In this document: in pieces, positions 34,740 to 44,291 of the stretch
Numbering within the stretch: position 1 is the stretch's first letter
Layout: every line of letters begins with the position of its first letter
Origin: Prochlorococcus sp. AG-409-L21
GTDB lineage: Bacteria; Cyanobacteriota; Cyanobacteriia; PCC-6307; Cyanobiaceae
Reading direction: 5' to 3'
Assembly: GCA_003215475.1 (NCBI GenBank)
Contig: QCKH01000005.1
Span: 1-64,000 of the forward strand
Length of the DNA stretch: 64,000 nt
Notes under the pieces: generated by a model
The model's input: only the letters and a program-made list of their open reading frames with translations
Databases searched by the model: none
What the model was told of the DNA's origin: nothing
Translations under genes and position numbers: made by a program

Positions 34740-34862
34740 TAAAACAGCAAAACACTCATATCAATCAAAAACCATGTCGTGATGAGATGAACTTGGATAG
34801 ACCACAATGTGCAATTATTTTGTATAAATTAAAGAGTACCTTTTATAGGTCTCATGCCTCAA

Positions 34863-34934
34863 TGGGGCGTCGCCAAGCGGTAAGGCAGCGGGTTTTGGTC
34901 TCGCCATTCCTAGGTTCGAATCCTAGCGCCCCAG
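34863..34934 (+). tRNA. tRNA-Gln (TTG)
   Basis: TGGGGCG...GCGGG-TTTTGGT-CTCGC...GGTTCGAATCC...CGCCCCA. Confidence 0.95.
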
Positions 34935-34950
34935 TTTTGAAAAGTTTTTT

Positions 34951-35724
34951 GTGACACTAAAACCAATTTTGGTCTTCGACTTTGACGGAGTCATTGTCGA
35001 TGGTCTTATGGAGTACTGGAATAGTGCTAGAGAAGCCTGCTATCAATTACTTGCTAAAAAAGAAGCCTTCAATCAATTACCTTTAGAAGTACCTGAACAA
35101 TTTCGCCAACTGCGACCGTGGGTAAAAGATGGCTGGGAAATGGTGCTTCTGGCAGCCGAGTTAGTCAGAAAGGAAAGCTCCCTCAAGGTAAGCCCAATTA
35201 AGTTTGCAAATCACTATCAACAAAATTGCCATAAAGCTCTTAATGCATGGGGATGGGACCCCAAACAATTACAAGCTGCTTTAGATGATGTTCGCAAACA
35301 AGCAATCAGTACTGATAAAGAAAAATGGTTAAGAAGTCATACTGCTTTCTCAACAGTAGTGGAAAGAATTCAAAACTTAAAAAATGAAGGGATCGATTTT
35401 GCTGTCTTAACAACCAAAAGTGAAGAGTTCACATCAGAACTTTTAACTTATTTAGATCTCTATCCGAACCTCTTATATGGTCATGAATCTGGTAAAAAAC
35501 CTAATCTGTTATTAACAATTGCCAAAGATAGGCCTATCAAAGGTTTTATAGAAGACCGTAGGAGAACACTTGAGACTGTGTTAAATACCCCTGGTCTCGG
35601 TTTAACCCCATGTTATTTAGCGAATTGGGGCTATTTAAAACCAAATGATTCTCAAGATCTTCCTAAAGGAATTCATTTGCTAAAAGCAGAAAATTTAATG
35701 TCCCCATTAGCAGATTGGTCTTGA
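34951..35724 (+). CDS. HAD-superfamily hydrolase
   Basis: LVFDFDGVIVDGLMEYW; VLTTKSEEF; FIEDRRRTLE. Confidence 0.85.
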   Translation: MTLKPILVFDFDGVIVDGLMEYWNSAREACYQLLAKKEAFNQLPLEVPEQFRQLRPWVKDGWEMVLLAAELVRKESSLKVSPIKFANHYQQNCHKALNAWGWDPKQLQAALDDVRKQAISTDKEKWLRSHTAFSTVVERIQNLKNEGIDFAVLTTKSEEFTSELLTYLDLYPNLLYGHESGKKPNLLLTIAKDRPIKGFIEDRRRTLETVLNTPGLGLTPCYLANWGYLKPNDSQDLPKGIHLLKAENLMSPLADWS

Positions 35725-35732
35725 CTCATTAG

Positions 35733-35746
35733 CGTACGTGTGTACT
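35733..35746 (+). promoter_or_regulatory. Candidate LexA/SOS-like box upstream of recA
   Basis: C-GTAC-GTGT-GTAC-T between a TTGACT -35-like hexamer (35721-35726) and the recA start; one mismatch to the cyanobacterial consensus RGTACNNNDGTWCB as I recall it. Confidence 0.55.
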
Positions 35747-35834
35747 AATGACAGAAAGGAAAGAAACTGTTTAGGCAGTTTTGCAAATCTATCCAGACTT
35801 GCAACAACTTTTTTAATTCACACAAATAATCACA

Positions 35835-36971
35835 ATGTCAGGTGAAATCAAAACAAATCAATCTTCCAACTCAGCGTACCGCTCAAGTGATACAGGATCT
35901 GGAGAAAGGGACAAAGCATTAAGTCTTGTCCTAGGGCAAATAGAACGAAACTTTGGGAAAGGTTCAATCATGCGATTAGGAGATGCCTCCAAAATGCGTG
36001 TAGAGACAATCTCAACTGGAGCACTCACTCTTGATCTAGCTCTGGGTGGCGGATATCCCAAAGGAAGAGTTGTAGAAGTCTATGGTCCAGAAAGTTCCGG
36101 TAAAACGACGCTGACCTTACACGCAATAGCCGAAGTACAAAAACGAGGAGGTGTGGCAGCATTTGTAGATGCAGAACATGCTTTAGATCCTGTATATGCG
36201 GCTTCTCTCGGCGTAGATATTGAAAATCTTTTGGTATCACAACCAGATACTGGTGAAATGGCCTTGGAAATTGTCGATCAATTAATTCGATCAACCGCGG
36301 TTGATCTTGTAGTTGTTGATTCAGTGGCGGCACTTACACCCCGATCAGAAATCGAAGGAGAAATGGGAGACCATGCGGTAGGCAGCCAAGCAAGACTAAT
36401 GAGTCAAGCGATGAGAAAAATAACAGGCAATATTGGCAAATCAGGATGCACAGTAATCTTCCTAAATCAATTACGTCTCAAAATAGGTGTAACTTATGGG
36501 AACCCTGAAACCACGACTGGTGGTAATGCGTTAAAGTTTTACGCTTCAGTAAGACTAGATATAAGAAGGATTCAAACACTTAAAAGAGGTACCGAAGAAT
36601 ATGGTATTCGTGCAAAAGTAAAAGTAGCAAAAAATAAAATCGCACCTCCATTTCGAATTGCTGAGTTCGATATTCTTTTCGGGAAAGGTATTAGCACAGT
36701 AGGATGTCTACTTGATATGGCAGAAGAAACCAATATTGTTACTCGCAAAGGTGCTTGGTATAGCTACGAAGGTGACAATATCGGGCAAGGTCGTGACAAC
36801 ACAATTACTTGGCTTGAAGAGAATTCAAAGGCCAAAGAAACGATCGAAAAATTAGTGCGACAAAAATTAACCGAAGGTTCTGAAGTGAGTGCTAATTCAA
36901 TGCGACCTCTAGCTACAGCTGCTCGAGCAACAAATACAACAGCAACGAGCAAAATTTCAAATGCAGCATAA
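35835..36971 (+). CDS. recA: Recombinase RecA
   Basis: [40 protein letters not shown]. Confidence 0.99.
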   Translation: MSGEIKTNQSSNSAYRSSDTGSGERDKALSLVLGQIERNFGKGSIMRLGDASKMRVETISTGALTLDLALGGGYPKGRVVEVYGPESSGKTTLTLHAIAEVQKRGGVAAFVDAEHALDPVYAASLGVDIENLLVSQPDTGEMALEIVDQLIRSTAVDLVVVDSVAALTPRSEIEGEMGDHAVGSQARLMSQAMRKITGNIGKSGCTVIFLNQLRLKIGVTYGNPETTTGGNALKFYASVRLDIRRIQTLKRGTEEYGIRAKVKVAKNKIAPPFRIAEFDILFGKGISTVGCLLDMAEETNIVTRKGAWYSYEGDNIGQGRDNTITWLEENSKAKETIEKLVRQKLTEGSEVSANSMRPLATAARATNTTATSKISNAA

Positions 36972-36992
36972 ACAAGAAAAAAGATAAAGCAA

Positions 36993-37238
36993 TTAAGTTA
37001 AATCAGCGGGCACCCACCATCCTGCAGCAGGACCTAGTATACGCACTACGATCCATACCAAAATCAATAAACCTATACCTACCCAACCTCCTTTAATAGT
37101 GATATCAATAAATTGATTTCTTTGCTCTTCGGTTATAGGAAGCCAATCTATAATTCTTGGGGAATTGTTCTTGCCAATTTTCTTTTTTTGTATCTTAGGG
37201 CCAAGACCTTCTTGAGCTCTGCGTCTAGCTTCTCCCAT
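36993..37238 (-). CDS. DUF2839-like small membrane protein
   Basis: MGEARRRAQEGLGPK + C-terminal TM; typical cyanobacterial small protein. Confidence 0.7.
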   Translation of the reverse strand: MGEARRRAQEGLGPKIQKKKIGKNNSPRIIDWLPITEEQRNQFIDITIKGGWVGIGLLILVWIVVRILGPAAGWWVPADLT

Positions 37239-37286
37239 ATCTGATTATTGAATTCAAATTAGTTTAGGCAATAAAAGCAAATACGC

Positions 37287-38717
37287 CTAATCAGGTAACA
37301 GACGATCCAAAGGGCTCCATGGTTCCAGGACCGTAAAGATTTTCTTTCCCCAAGACCTTGATCGTAAACGACCATCTAGGATGGCAATTCGCCCTTGATT
37401 CTTTCTCACGGGTAAAACCAGTTTTGGTAGAAGGCTTAAAAGTTCTGGTAAAAGCAAGTCTCGGAACCAATCGAGTCCTTGTTTTTTAAAAGCTTCAACC
37501 CGAGCTGCAGTTAAAGGTAATTCCAAACTACTAAAAGGCAATAAAGCAACTATTAATTGCTCTGGCAATGGGCATTTTTCTTGAAAAGAAAGCCACCAAG
37601 AAGAACTACAGCACAAAATCCCATTAGTCTCTAGAACAGTAGATTGAAAGATGACTCTTTTACCAAATTCAGCAGCAAGTTCTGAAGTCAAGCGCCTAAG
37701 CAATTGATCATCATCCAAGATGACCACTGTCACACCCTGTCTACCCAGTATGAGGCGTCTAGATTGATCTAATAAATGTTCCGCAAAGCACTCTGCATTA
37801 GGCAATGGTTGTCGAAAAGGAACAAATAACTTAATAGGCTCTTTATAGATTGGACCACCTAATTTGACTTTGACATTAAAGATTGTCTCCAGATGGTGAA
37901 ATTCATTTAGAGGTGAGCCACTCAAAAAAACAAATGGATTATCCAAAAACAATTTGTGCAGCATTTGATATGGTTCCAGTGGTTGGAAATACCAGGTCCA
38001 ATCAAGCAATTTATGATTTAATTCAGCCCAACTAGCCCATTTTTCATTATCGATACGATAAAAAGCAAGCCATGGCTCAGGGAGATAATCTAAGTCCTTC
38101 AATACACTTTTTAATTCAATTACATCTACTGAATGCATTCTGAGAAGAGCATCAGGTCTAATTGCTTCTGAAAATAATCGTTGACTGAGAGTCTTATGTA
38201 AGTTGATCAATTTAGATGAAAGTGAAGGATAAGCTCTTCTTAGTTGATCCCAATTAGCAGAAGATATTTTAATAGTCATTGCTTCCCTTAAACGTCTACT
38301 AAAAAGCTCAGCTTCAGGAATAATTAATTGCCTTTCATTAAAATAATTCTTCTCATAAGCTTTAATCCAATGAGTATGATCTAGTAACCACAAATTTCCA
38401 TTAACAGGAGGTTCAGGACCTTCCCAGACAGGAAGCGTTAAACCTTCTTCTCTTAATCTGGGAATTTCAACTTGATATAACCGCATTTTCTGACTACGGC
38501 TTACGACTAAAACAGTGCCAAGAGTATTCAAACAGAGAGGTATAAGAATACCTGGCCAATAATCATCATGATTAGTAACTTCAACATAAATGAATGATTT
38601 ATCTCTACGTCTCAAACTCCTTGCAACAAGCCTACTCAAAGTTAAATTATGAGGCCAAATTAAAGCATGCTTCTTTAGAAGACTTTTAAGGTAATTATGA
38701 GAATATGCCTCAATCAT
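37287..38717 (-). CDS. DinG/Rad3-like helicase-derived protein with degenerate motifs
   Basis: C-terminal LIVALLPFSSLELPLTAARVEAFKKQGLDWFRDLLLPELL...AILDGRLRSRSWG resembles the DinG C-terminus; no Walker A seen. Confidence 0.55.
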   Translation of the reverse strand: MIEAYSHNYLKSLLKKHALIWPHNLTLSRLVARSLRRRDKSFIYVEVTNHDDYWPGILIPLCLNTLGTVLVVSRSQKMRLYQVEIPRLREEGLTLPVWEGPEPPVNGNLWLLDHTHWIKAYEKNYFNERQLIIPEAELFSRRLREAMTIKISSANWDQLRRAYPSLSSKLINLHKTLSQRLFSEAIRPDALLRMHSVDVIELKSVLKDLDYLPEPWLAFYRIDNEKWASWAELNHKLLDWTWYFQPLEPYQMLHKLFLDNPFVFLSGSPLNEFHHLETIFNVKVKLGGPIYKEPIKLFVPFRQPLPNAECFAEHLLDQSRRLILGRQGVTVVILDDDQLLRRLTSELAAEFGKRVIFQSTVLETNGILCCSSSWWLSFQEKCPLPEQLIVALLPFSSLELPLTAARVEAFKKQGLDWFRDLLLPELLSLLPKLVLPVRKNQGRIAILDGRLRSRSWGKKIFTVLEPWSPLDRLLPD

Positions 38718-38799
38718 AAAGTGAAATTACTTAATTAATAATTGTTCCGATCTATATTGCACAAGAGATTAAGAGGAAGAAGGAGCTCTTTTAAAATCA

Positions 38800-39654
38800 A
38801 TGGAATTCAATCGTATTGGCATAGTTGGTCTTGGTTTGATTGGAGGTTCCATTGGATTAGATCTTCAAAGACTAGGTTATGAAGTTTATGGCCTTACAAA
38901 TCGCGACCAAACAGCAATAAGAGCCAAAGAAAGAGGTCTAGCTCAATTTACTAGTACCAATCCCAACATAATTGCTGATTGTTCGATAATTATCCTTGCA
39001 TTGCCATTGCCACAACTGATCAACCCACCACAAGAGTTAATTGATGCATTACCTCAGAATGCTGTAATTACAGATGTAGGTTCTGTAAAAACACCTGTAA
39101 TCAAAGCTTGGCAAAACTTACACCCTCGCTTTGTAGGAAGTCACCCTATGGCAGGGACCATTGAACAAGGTGTTGAAGCTGGAAGAAGAGATTTGTTTAA
39201 AAACCATCCTTGGATAAGTACTCCCTACAATGCAACCGATAAAGATGCCCTGAAGTCTATTAATGAATTAGCAATAAATCTCGGAAGTAATTGGATCACA
39301 ACTGATCCAGAACTTCATGATCAGGCAGTAGCTTTAATCTCTCATTTACCAGTATTTATAAGTGCTGCATTAATACAAACAGTCAAAAATGGATCAAACA
39401 ATACTTTGTTAAAGCTAACAAAAGCAATTGCATCTAGCGGATTTGCAGATACAACTCGAGTAGGAGGTGGCAATCCCCAACTGGGAGTCGCAATGGCATC
39501 GAGTAACACCTCAGCTATATTAAATGCACTCAACTCTTACCGCTCGGAAATTGACAAATTAGAAGTTATGATCAAAGAAAATCAATGGGAGCAACTTAAG
39601 CAAGAACTTAAAGAAACGCAATCAAATAGGCCTGATTTCCTAAATCAAAAGTAA
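38800..39654 (+). CDS. tyrA: Prephenate/arogenate dehydrogenase
   Basis: IGIVGLGLIGGSIGLDLQRLGYEVYG; GSHPMAGTIEQGVEAG. Confidence 0.93.
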   Translation: MEFNRIGIVGLGLIGGSIGLDLQRLGYEVYGLTNRDQTAIRAKERGLAQFTSTNPNIIADCSIIILALPLPQLINPPQELIDALPQNAVITDVGSVKTPVIKAWQNLHPRFVGSHPMAGTIEQGVEAGRRDLFKNHPWISTPYNATDKDALKSINELAINLGSNWITTDPELHDQAVALISHLPVFISAALIQTVKNGSNNTLLKLTKAIASSGFADTTRVGGGNPQLGVAMASSNTSAILNALNSYRSEIDKLEVMIKENQWEQLKQELKETQSNRPDFLNQK

Positions 39655-41175
39655 CTATCTCGTTAGATTAAAGTCTCTACCATATTCAGACATTAATTGT
39701 CGACAAGCCATAACTGCTGATTGACTAACACCAGCTGTGCCTTCACCAGGATAAATAGAGTCTCCACACAACCACAAGCCTTGCATAGGAGTTCTACTAG
39801 GCAATCCAAAAGGTCCAAATGTTGTTGGAGTCTGTCCTAACCCACCAACAATACCCTGAGGGCGACCTGTCCATCTTGCAAAACTATTAGGAGTTGCTAG
39901 TTCTTTGTGCAACCAAGTGTCAGGACCAATATGTAATTCACTATGTAATATTTCTAATATATTGTGGAGATTAATATCTTTATGCTTTTGATAATCTGAT
40001 TCAGCTAGAGAAGTCCAAGTAGTTATATCAGTAAAACAACTGGCAATCACTGTAGCTTTACCTAACGGAGCACGGCCATCTCCATCATGACTAATTGAAA
40101 TAAATAATGAGCCCAATTTTTCTGTCATCAATTGAACATGACCTACCCAATCTAAAGGGAGATAACTACGGCTAATAGCACCATAAAAAACAATAGCTCC
40201 ACTAGGCTGTGATAATTCCTCTAATCTATAGCGATACTTAATAGGCAATCCGGTCTGATCTGACATTAAAGAAAGAAGACACTGAGGTGGAAGAGTAAAA
40301 ATCACATCAGAGGCTTGAAACTGTTTCGATAGGGAGTTCTCAGTAACTACATTTATAGTCCAAGGATCCCTAGAGTTTTTGGCCACTAAACTCACAACTT
40401 TATGTCTTAGCAATAATTCCCCTCCATATCTCATAAAGCCTGAAAGCAAATGATTACTAAGTGTTTGCATAGAACCTTTAAGATGCCATAACCCAAGTGG
40501 AGACTGTGCCATTTGAAGAACAGTTGCTCCATATAAGGCAGCTGTTTGTTCAGTTGGTACTTGTGAATAAAGTTTTAATTGCAAGTCCAAAAACCTTCTT
40601 AGTCGCTGATCTTGATTACAAGAACAAAGCCAAAGAAGATCTGCTACAGAAGATCTAGTAAACAAACCAGTAAAAGCATTCATTGATCTACCTGCCTTGA
40701 GAAATTGAATTAAATCCCAAAAATTTTGAACAGGTAAAATAGGGTCATTGCTTGCAAATGACCAATTGCTCTTATGTAATTGACTGCATAACGACCAAAA
40801 CTGATCACTACCCGGGAATTGTTCCTCTCTTTCTTTTTGCCATTTCTTCGGATCATGCCAAAGATGAATAGGACTTGTACCATCTCCAAGATGCACAATA
40901 CAAGCAGGATCTAAAATCTCAGCAAGAGGTAATGGACAGCGAAGATGCCTAAAAATCCGCTCGTGAATTCCACCATTCTCGAAACCCGCTACTTGAGTAG
41001 CACCTACATCAAAAACAAAGGGTCCGCGCCGAAATGTACCAGCACAACCTCCTATCTGCGAATGCGCTTCTAACAAAGTGACCTTAAAGCCTTCAGAAGC
41101 TATTAAGGCCCCTGCGGTTAAGCCAGCAATTCCCCCTCCAATTACAATTACTGATTTCTTAGCAACAGAAGTCAA
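39655..41175 (-). CDS. FAD-dependent carotenoid desaturase/isomerase family protein (CrtD-like)
   Basis: VIVIGGGIAGLTAGALIASEGFKVTLLEAHSQIGGCAGTF; C-terminal LWLCGDSIYPGEGTAGVSQSA. Confidence 0.8.
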   Translation of the reverse strand: MTSVAKKSVIVIGGGIAGLTAGALIASEGFKVTLLEAHSQIGGCAGTFRRGPFVFDVGATQVAGFENGGIHERIFRHLRCPLPLAEILDPACIVHLGDGTSPIHLWHDPKKWQKEREEQFPGSDQFWSLCSQLHKSNWSFASNDPILPVQNFWDLIQFLKAGRSMNAFTGLFTRSSVADLLWLCSCNQDQRLRRFLDLQLKLYSQVPTEQTAALYGATVLQMAQSPLGLWHLKGSMQTLSNHLLSGFMRYGGELLLRHKVVSLVAKNSRDPWTINVVTENSLSKQFQASDVIFTLPPQCLLSLMSDQTGLPIKYRYRLEELSQPSGAIVFYGAISRSYLPLDWVGHVQLMTEKLGSLFISISHDGDGRAPLGKATVIASCFTDITTWTSLAESDYQKHKDINLHNILEILHSELHIGPDTWLHKELATPNSFARWTGRPQGIVGGLGQTPTTFGPFGLPSRTPMQGLWLCGDSIYPGEGTAGVSQSAVMACRQLMSEYGRDFNLTR

Positions 41176-41202
41176 ATTATCCCTCTCTTAAAGAAACACT
41201 GA

Positions 41203-42096
41203 ATGGATTTTATTGTTCTAGAAGAAATCTTGAGCGCTACAGGTCCTCTAGCAGGAGAAAAAGTGACAGAGATAAATTCCATTAGTGGAGGTTGTATTCA
41301 TAATGCATGGCAACTCAAACTTGCAACAGGGCAAAAATTATTTGCGAAAACATCTTCAATAGAGAATTTTCCGATGCTTGACTTTGAGTCAAAAGGTCTA
41401 ACTGAATTAAATAAAATCATAAATCAAGATTATTTAATCGTGCCTAAACCATTATTTACTAAAAAATTATCAATGGCGGCTGTTTTAATAATGCCTTGGC
41501 TTGAGTTAAGTGAAGGAAATGAAACTAATTTAGGCAGAGGCCTAGCCTTACTTCATCAATCATCTGTAAATGAAACACAGGGACATTTTGGTTGGAGAGA
41601 AGATGGGTTTATTGGATATAGTCAGCAAATTGGAGGTTGGAAGACAAGCTGGGGAGAATGTTTTATGAAACTTCGTTTGATGCCTCAATTCAAAATGGCA
41701 AAGGCCTGGGGGTTAGATTTCTCTTTACAAAAATTTTCGACTAGGCTTATCAAATATCTAGATATACATAATCCTATTCCTTCGCTTGTACATGGAGATT
41801 TATGGCGAGGGAATGCTTCTGTTCACAAAAAAGGGAAAGGTGTCATTTATGATCCTGCTATTTGGAGAGCAGATAGAGAAGTTGATATTGCAATGACAAA
41901 ACTGTTCGGTGGATTCTCCCAAGATTTTTATAGTGCCTATGAAGAAATATGGGAATTACCAAAAAGCTATAAAGAAAGAATTGACATATATAATCTCTAC
42001 CATTTATTAAATCATGCAAACCTATTCGGAGGTAATTACAGGCATCAAAGCCTGTCCTTACTTAAGAAAATTGATTTTTTTTTAGAGAAATTCTAA
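41203..42096 (+). CDS. Fructosamine kinase family protein
   Basis: SLVHGDLWRGNASV; GGCIHNAWQLKLATGQKLFAKT. Confidence 0.88.
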   Translation: MDFIVLEEILSATGPLAGEKVTEINSISGGCIHNAWQLKLATGQKLFAKTSSIENFPMLDFESKGLTELNKIINQDYLIVPKPLFTKKLSMAAVLIMPWLELSEGNETNLGRGLALLHQSSVNETQGHFGWREDGFIGYSQQIGGWKTSWGECFMKLRLMPQFKMAKAWGLDFSLQKFSTRLIKYLDIHNPIPSLVHGDLWRGNASVHKKGKGVIYDPAIWRADREVDIAMTKLFGGFSQDFYSAYEEIWELPKSYKERIDIYNLYHLLNHANLFGGNYRHQSLSLLKKIDFFLEKF

Positions 42097-42110
42097 TCTT
42101 AAATTATTAA

Positions 42111-42503
42111 CTAATCTATATATTCCTTTTTGAGATTTTGAACCTTCTCAAAAACTGCATTGCGTTTTTCACTGGTAGTAAGGTTTTGCCAACTCCACTG
42201 CCCAACAACAACTATTCCTAAAAGTTCTAATAAGCCTGGAAGAATCGGGAAGAAATTGACTGTATCAACAACGACCTTAATTACAATCTGAGCAATAATG
42301 ACAACTGCAATAATTCCCGCAGCCTTACCATACTTACCCATTTGAGACCAATCTACTTTGCTAAGTACGTCATTGGCCTGACTTAAAAAGTCATTAGCTC
42401 GTTCTGAAATACTTGGTTCAGCGGTAGTCTTCGTGGTGGTCTTAGTATTGGTGGTCGAGCCTTGATTAGACTCTGGACCAGGGCTAACGTCACTCATTAC
42501 CAA
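42111..42503 (-). CDS. CAAD-domain membrane protein
   Basis: Two TM segments followed by SWQNLTTSEKRNAVFEKVQNLKKEYI. Confidence 0.75.
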   Translation of the reverse strand: MVMSDVSPGPESNQGSTTNTKTTTKTTAEPSISERANDFLSQANDVLSKVDWSQMGKYGKAAGIIAVVIIAQIVIKVVVDTVNFFPILPGLLELLGIVVVGQWSWQNLTTSEKRNAVFEKVQNLKKEYID

Positions 42504-42618
42504 AATGCTTACAATTGAGTATTGATTTGAGTGTATCTAATTAATCTTTTACGTGCCAACATAATTTACAGATAATGCCGAACCCCCCATATCGAAAAGA
42601 CCGAACATAGGAGCTTCA

Positions 42619-43140
42619 ATGGATATTCCTAATCATATTGAATTCCAAGGAGATTCAGAACGTATCCTTCGTAGCACTCTCCTTGCTGTAACTCCAGAGG
42701 AAGGCTGTGCTTTATTAATAGGGAAATCTACTGAATTACAAAATCAGTCCAAACCTAAGGTCTTTAAAATTCACTTAATTTGGCCATGTTGCAATGTATG
42801 GATCGATGCAATTCATAATCTTAATGATAAATATTTGGAAACTAAAACGAAAATGCAAAAAAAGATTTCTAGGGAAAACAGGTTTTTATTAGATCCATAT
42901 GAACAACTTTCTGCACAGAAATGGGCTAGATCTAAACAACTAATAATATTGGGGGCTGCTCATTCGCATCCATTAAGCTCGCCAATACCTTCAAAAGTGG
43001 ATCTTTCTAGTAGTTTTTCACCAGGTTTAATGATTATCTTAAATGGCAGTACTACAGAAATGAAAGCATGGTGGATAAATGATCCCAACATTAGTGAGCC
43101 CATAGCAATTCCTTGGATGAGTTTAAAATCAAAACAATGA
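42619..43140 (+). CDS. M67 family (JAB/JAMM) metallopeptidase
   Basis: TPEEGCALLIG and AAHSHPLSSPIPSKVD (JAMM signature). Confidence 0.88.
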   Translation: MDIPNHIEFQGDSERILRSTLLAVTPEEGCALLIGKSTELQNQSKPKVFKIHLIWPCCNVWIDAIHNLNDKYLETKTKMQKKISRENRFLLDPYEQLSAQKWARSKQLIILGAAHSHPLSSPIPSKVDLSSSFSPGLMIILNGSTTEMKAWWINDPNISEPIAIPWMSLKSKQ

Positions 43141-44285
43141 ATTCGTTCAACCAAAACAATTTAAAGCTAAGTCCAGATGAGATTGAAAGATATTCCCGTC
43201 ATCTTTACTTGGATGAAATTGGAGAAGAAGGACAGACAAAACTTAAAAACAGTTCTGTACTTTGCATAGGATGCGGAGGTCTTGGCTCACCGCTCCTTAT
43301 TTATCTTGCCGCAGCTGGAGTAGGTCATCTTGGGATAATTGATGGAGACACAGTAGAGAAATCCAATCTTCAAAGGCAAATTATTCATTCAACCAGATCG
43401 GTTGGACAGCACAAAACGGACTCAGCAAAAGCAGCAATTTTAGAAATGAACCCTCATTGCAAGGTAGAAATTTTTACTGAATCAATCACAAACTTAAATG
43501 CTTTAGAAATAATAAAAGGGTTTGACATCATTTGTGACTGTACAGATAACTTTGAAAGTCGATATCTAATAAATGATGCAAGTGTAATTTTAAAGAAACC
43601 AATAATCTATGGAGCGATCTCAAAATTTGAAGGTCAATCAACAGTATTTAATCTAACAAGTGCTAGTCCTAATTTTAGAGATTTAATTCCGGAACCCCCT
43701 CCTAAAAACTTACTCCCCAGCTGCTCCGAAGCAGGTGTAATGGGTATTTTGCCAGGCTTAATAGGGCTAATTCAAGCAACCGAAACAATAAAAGTAATTA
43801 CAGGAATTGGAGAGATATTAGATGGAAGATTATTAGTATTTGATGCTTTAAAAATGCAATTTAAAGAGCTAAAGTTAAATAAAAATAAAGATAGAGAACC
43901 AATATCAAAACTAATTGACTATAAAAAATTCTGCTCATATGATACAAATGCTGAAGCTCATATAAAAAGTATTTCTGTTTCTAAGCTGAGGAATTGGATA
44001 GAAAATAGTCATCAAGACCTACTACTTTTAGATGTAAGAACTCCTCAAGAATATGCAATTCAGTCAATTAAAACATCAGTTTCAATACCTTTAGAAAATA
44101 TTCAAAATGGGAATGATATAGAAAAGCTAAAAAAATTATCATTTAATAAGAGGGTATTTGTCTACTGCGAAACTGGTAGAAGATCCATAAAGGCAATATT
44201 AACTTTGCAAAAATATGGCATTCAGGCTAAGAATATTGAAGGAGGTATTAAAAATTGGAATCAAGAAGAAATCTCATTAAATTAA
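43137..44285 (+). CDS. moeB: ThiF/MoeB E1-like adenylyltransferase with C-terminal rhodanese domain
   Basis: RYSRHLYLDEIGEEGQTKLKNSSVLCIGCGGLGSPLLIYLAAAGVG; rhodanese VFVYCETGRRS; start set by ATGA overlap with the upstream gene. Confidence 0.9.
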   Translation: MNSFNQNNLKLSPDEIERYSRHLYLDEIGEEGQTKLKNSSVLCIGCGGLGSPLLIYLAAAGVGHLGIIDGDTVEKSNLQRQIIHSTRSVGQHKTDSAKAAILEMNPHCKVEIFTESITNLNALEIIKGFDIICDCTDNFESRYLINDASVILKKPIIYGAISKFEGQSTVFNLTSASPNFRDLIPEPPPKNLLPSCSEAGVMGILPGLIGLIQATETIKVITGIGEILDGRLLVFDALKMQFKELKLNKNKDREPISKLIDYKKFCSYDTNAEAHIKSISVSKLRNWIENSHQDLLLLDVRTPQEYAIQSIKTSVSIPLENIQNGNDIEKLKKLSFNKRVFVYCETGRRSIKAILTLQKYGIQAKNIEGGIKNWNQEEISLN

Positions 44286-44291
44286 CTCATA

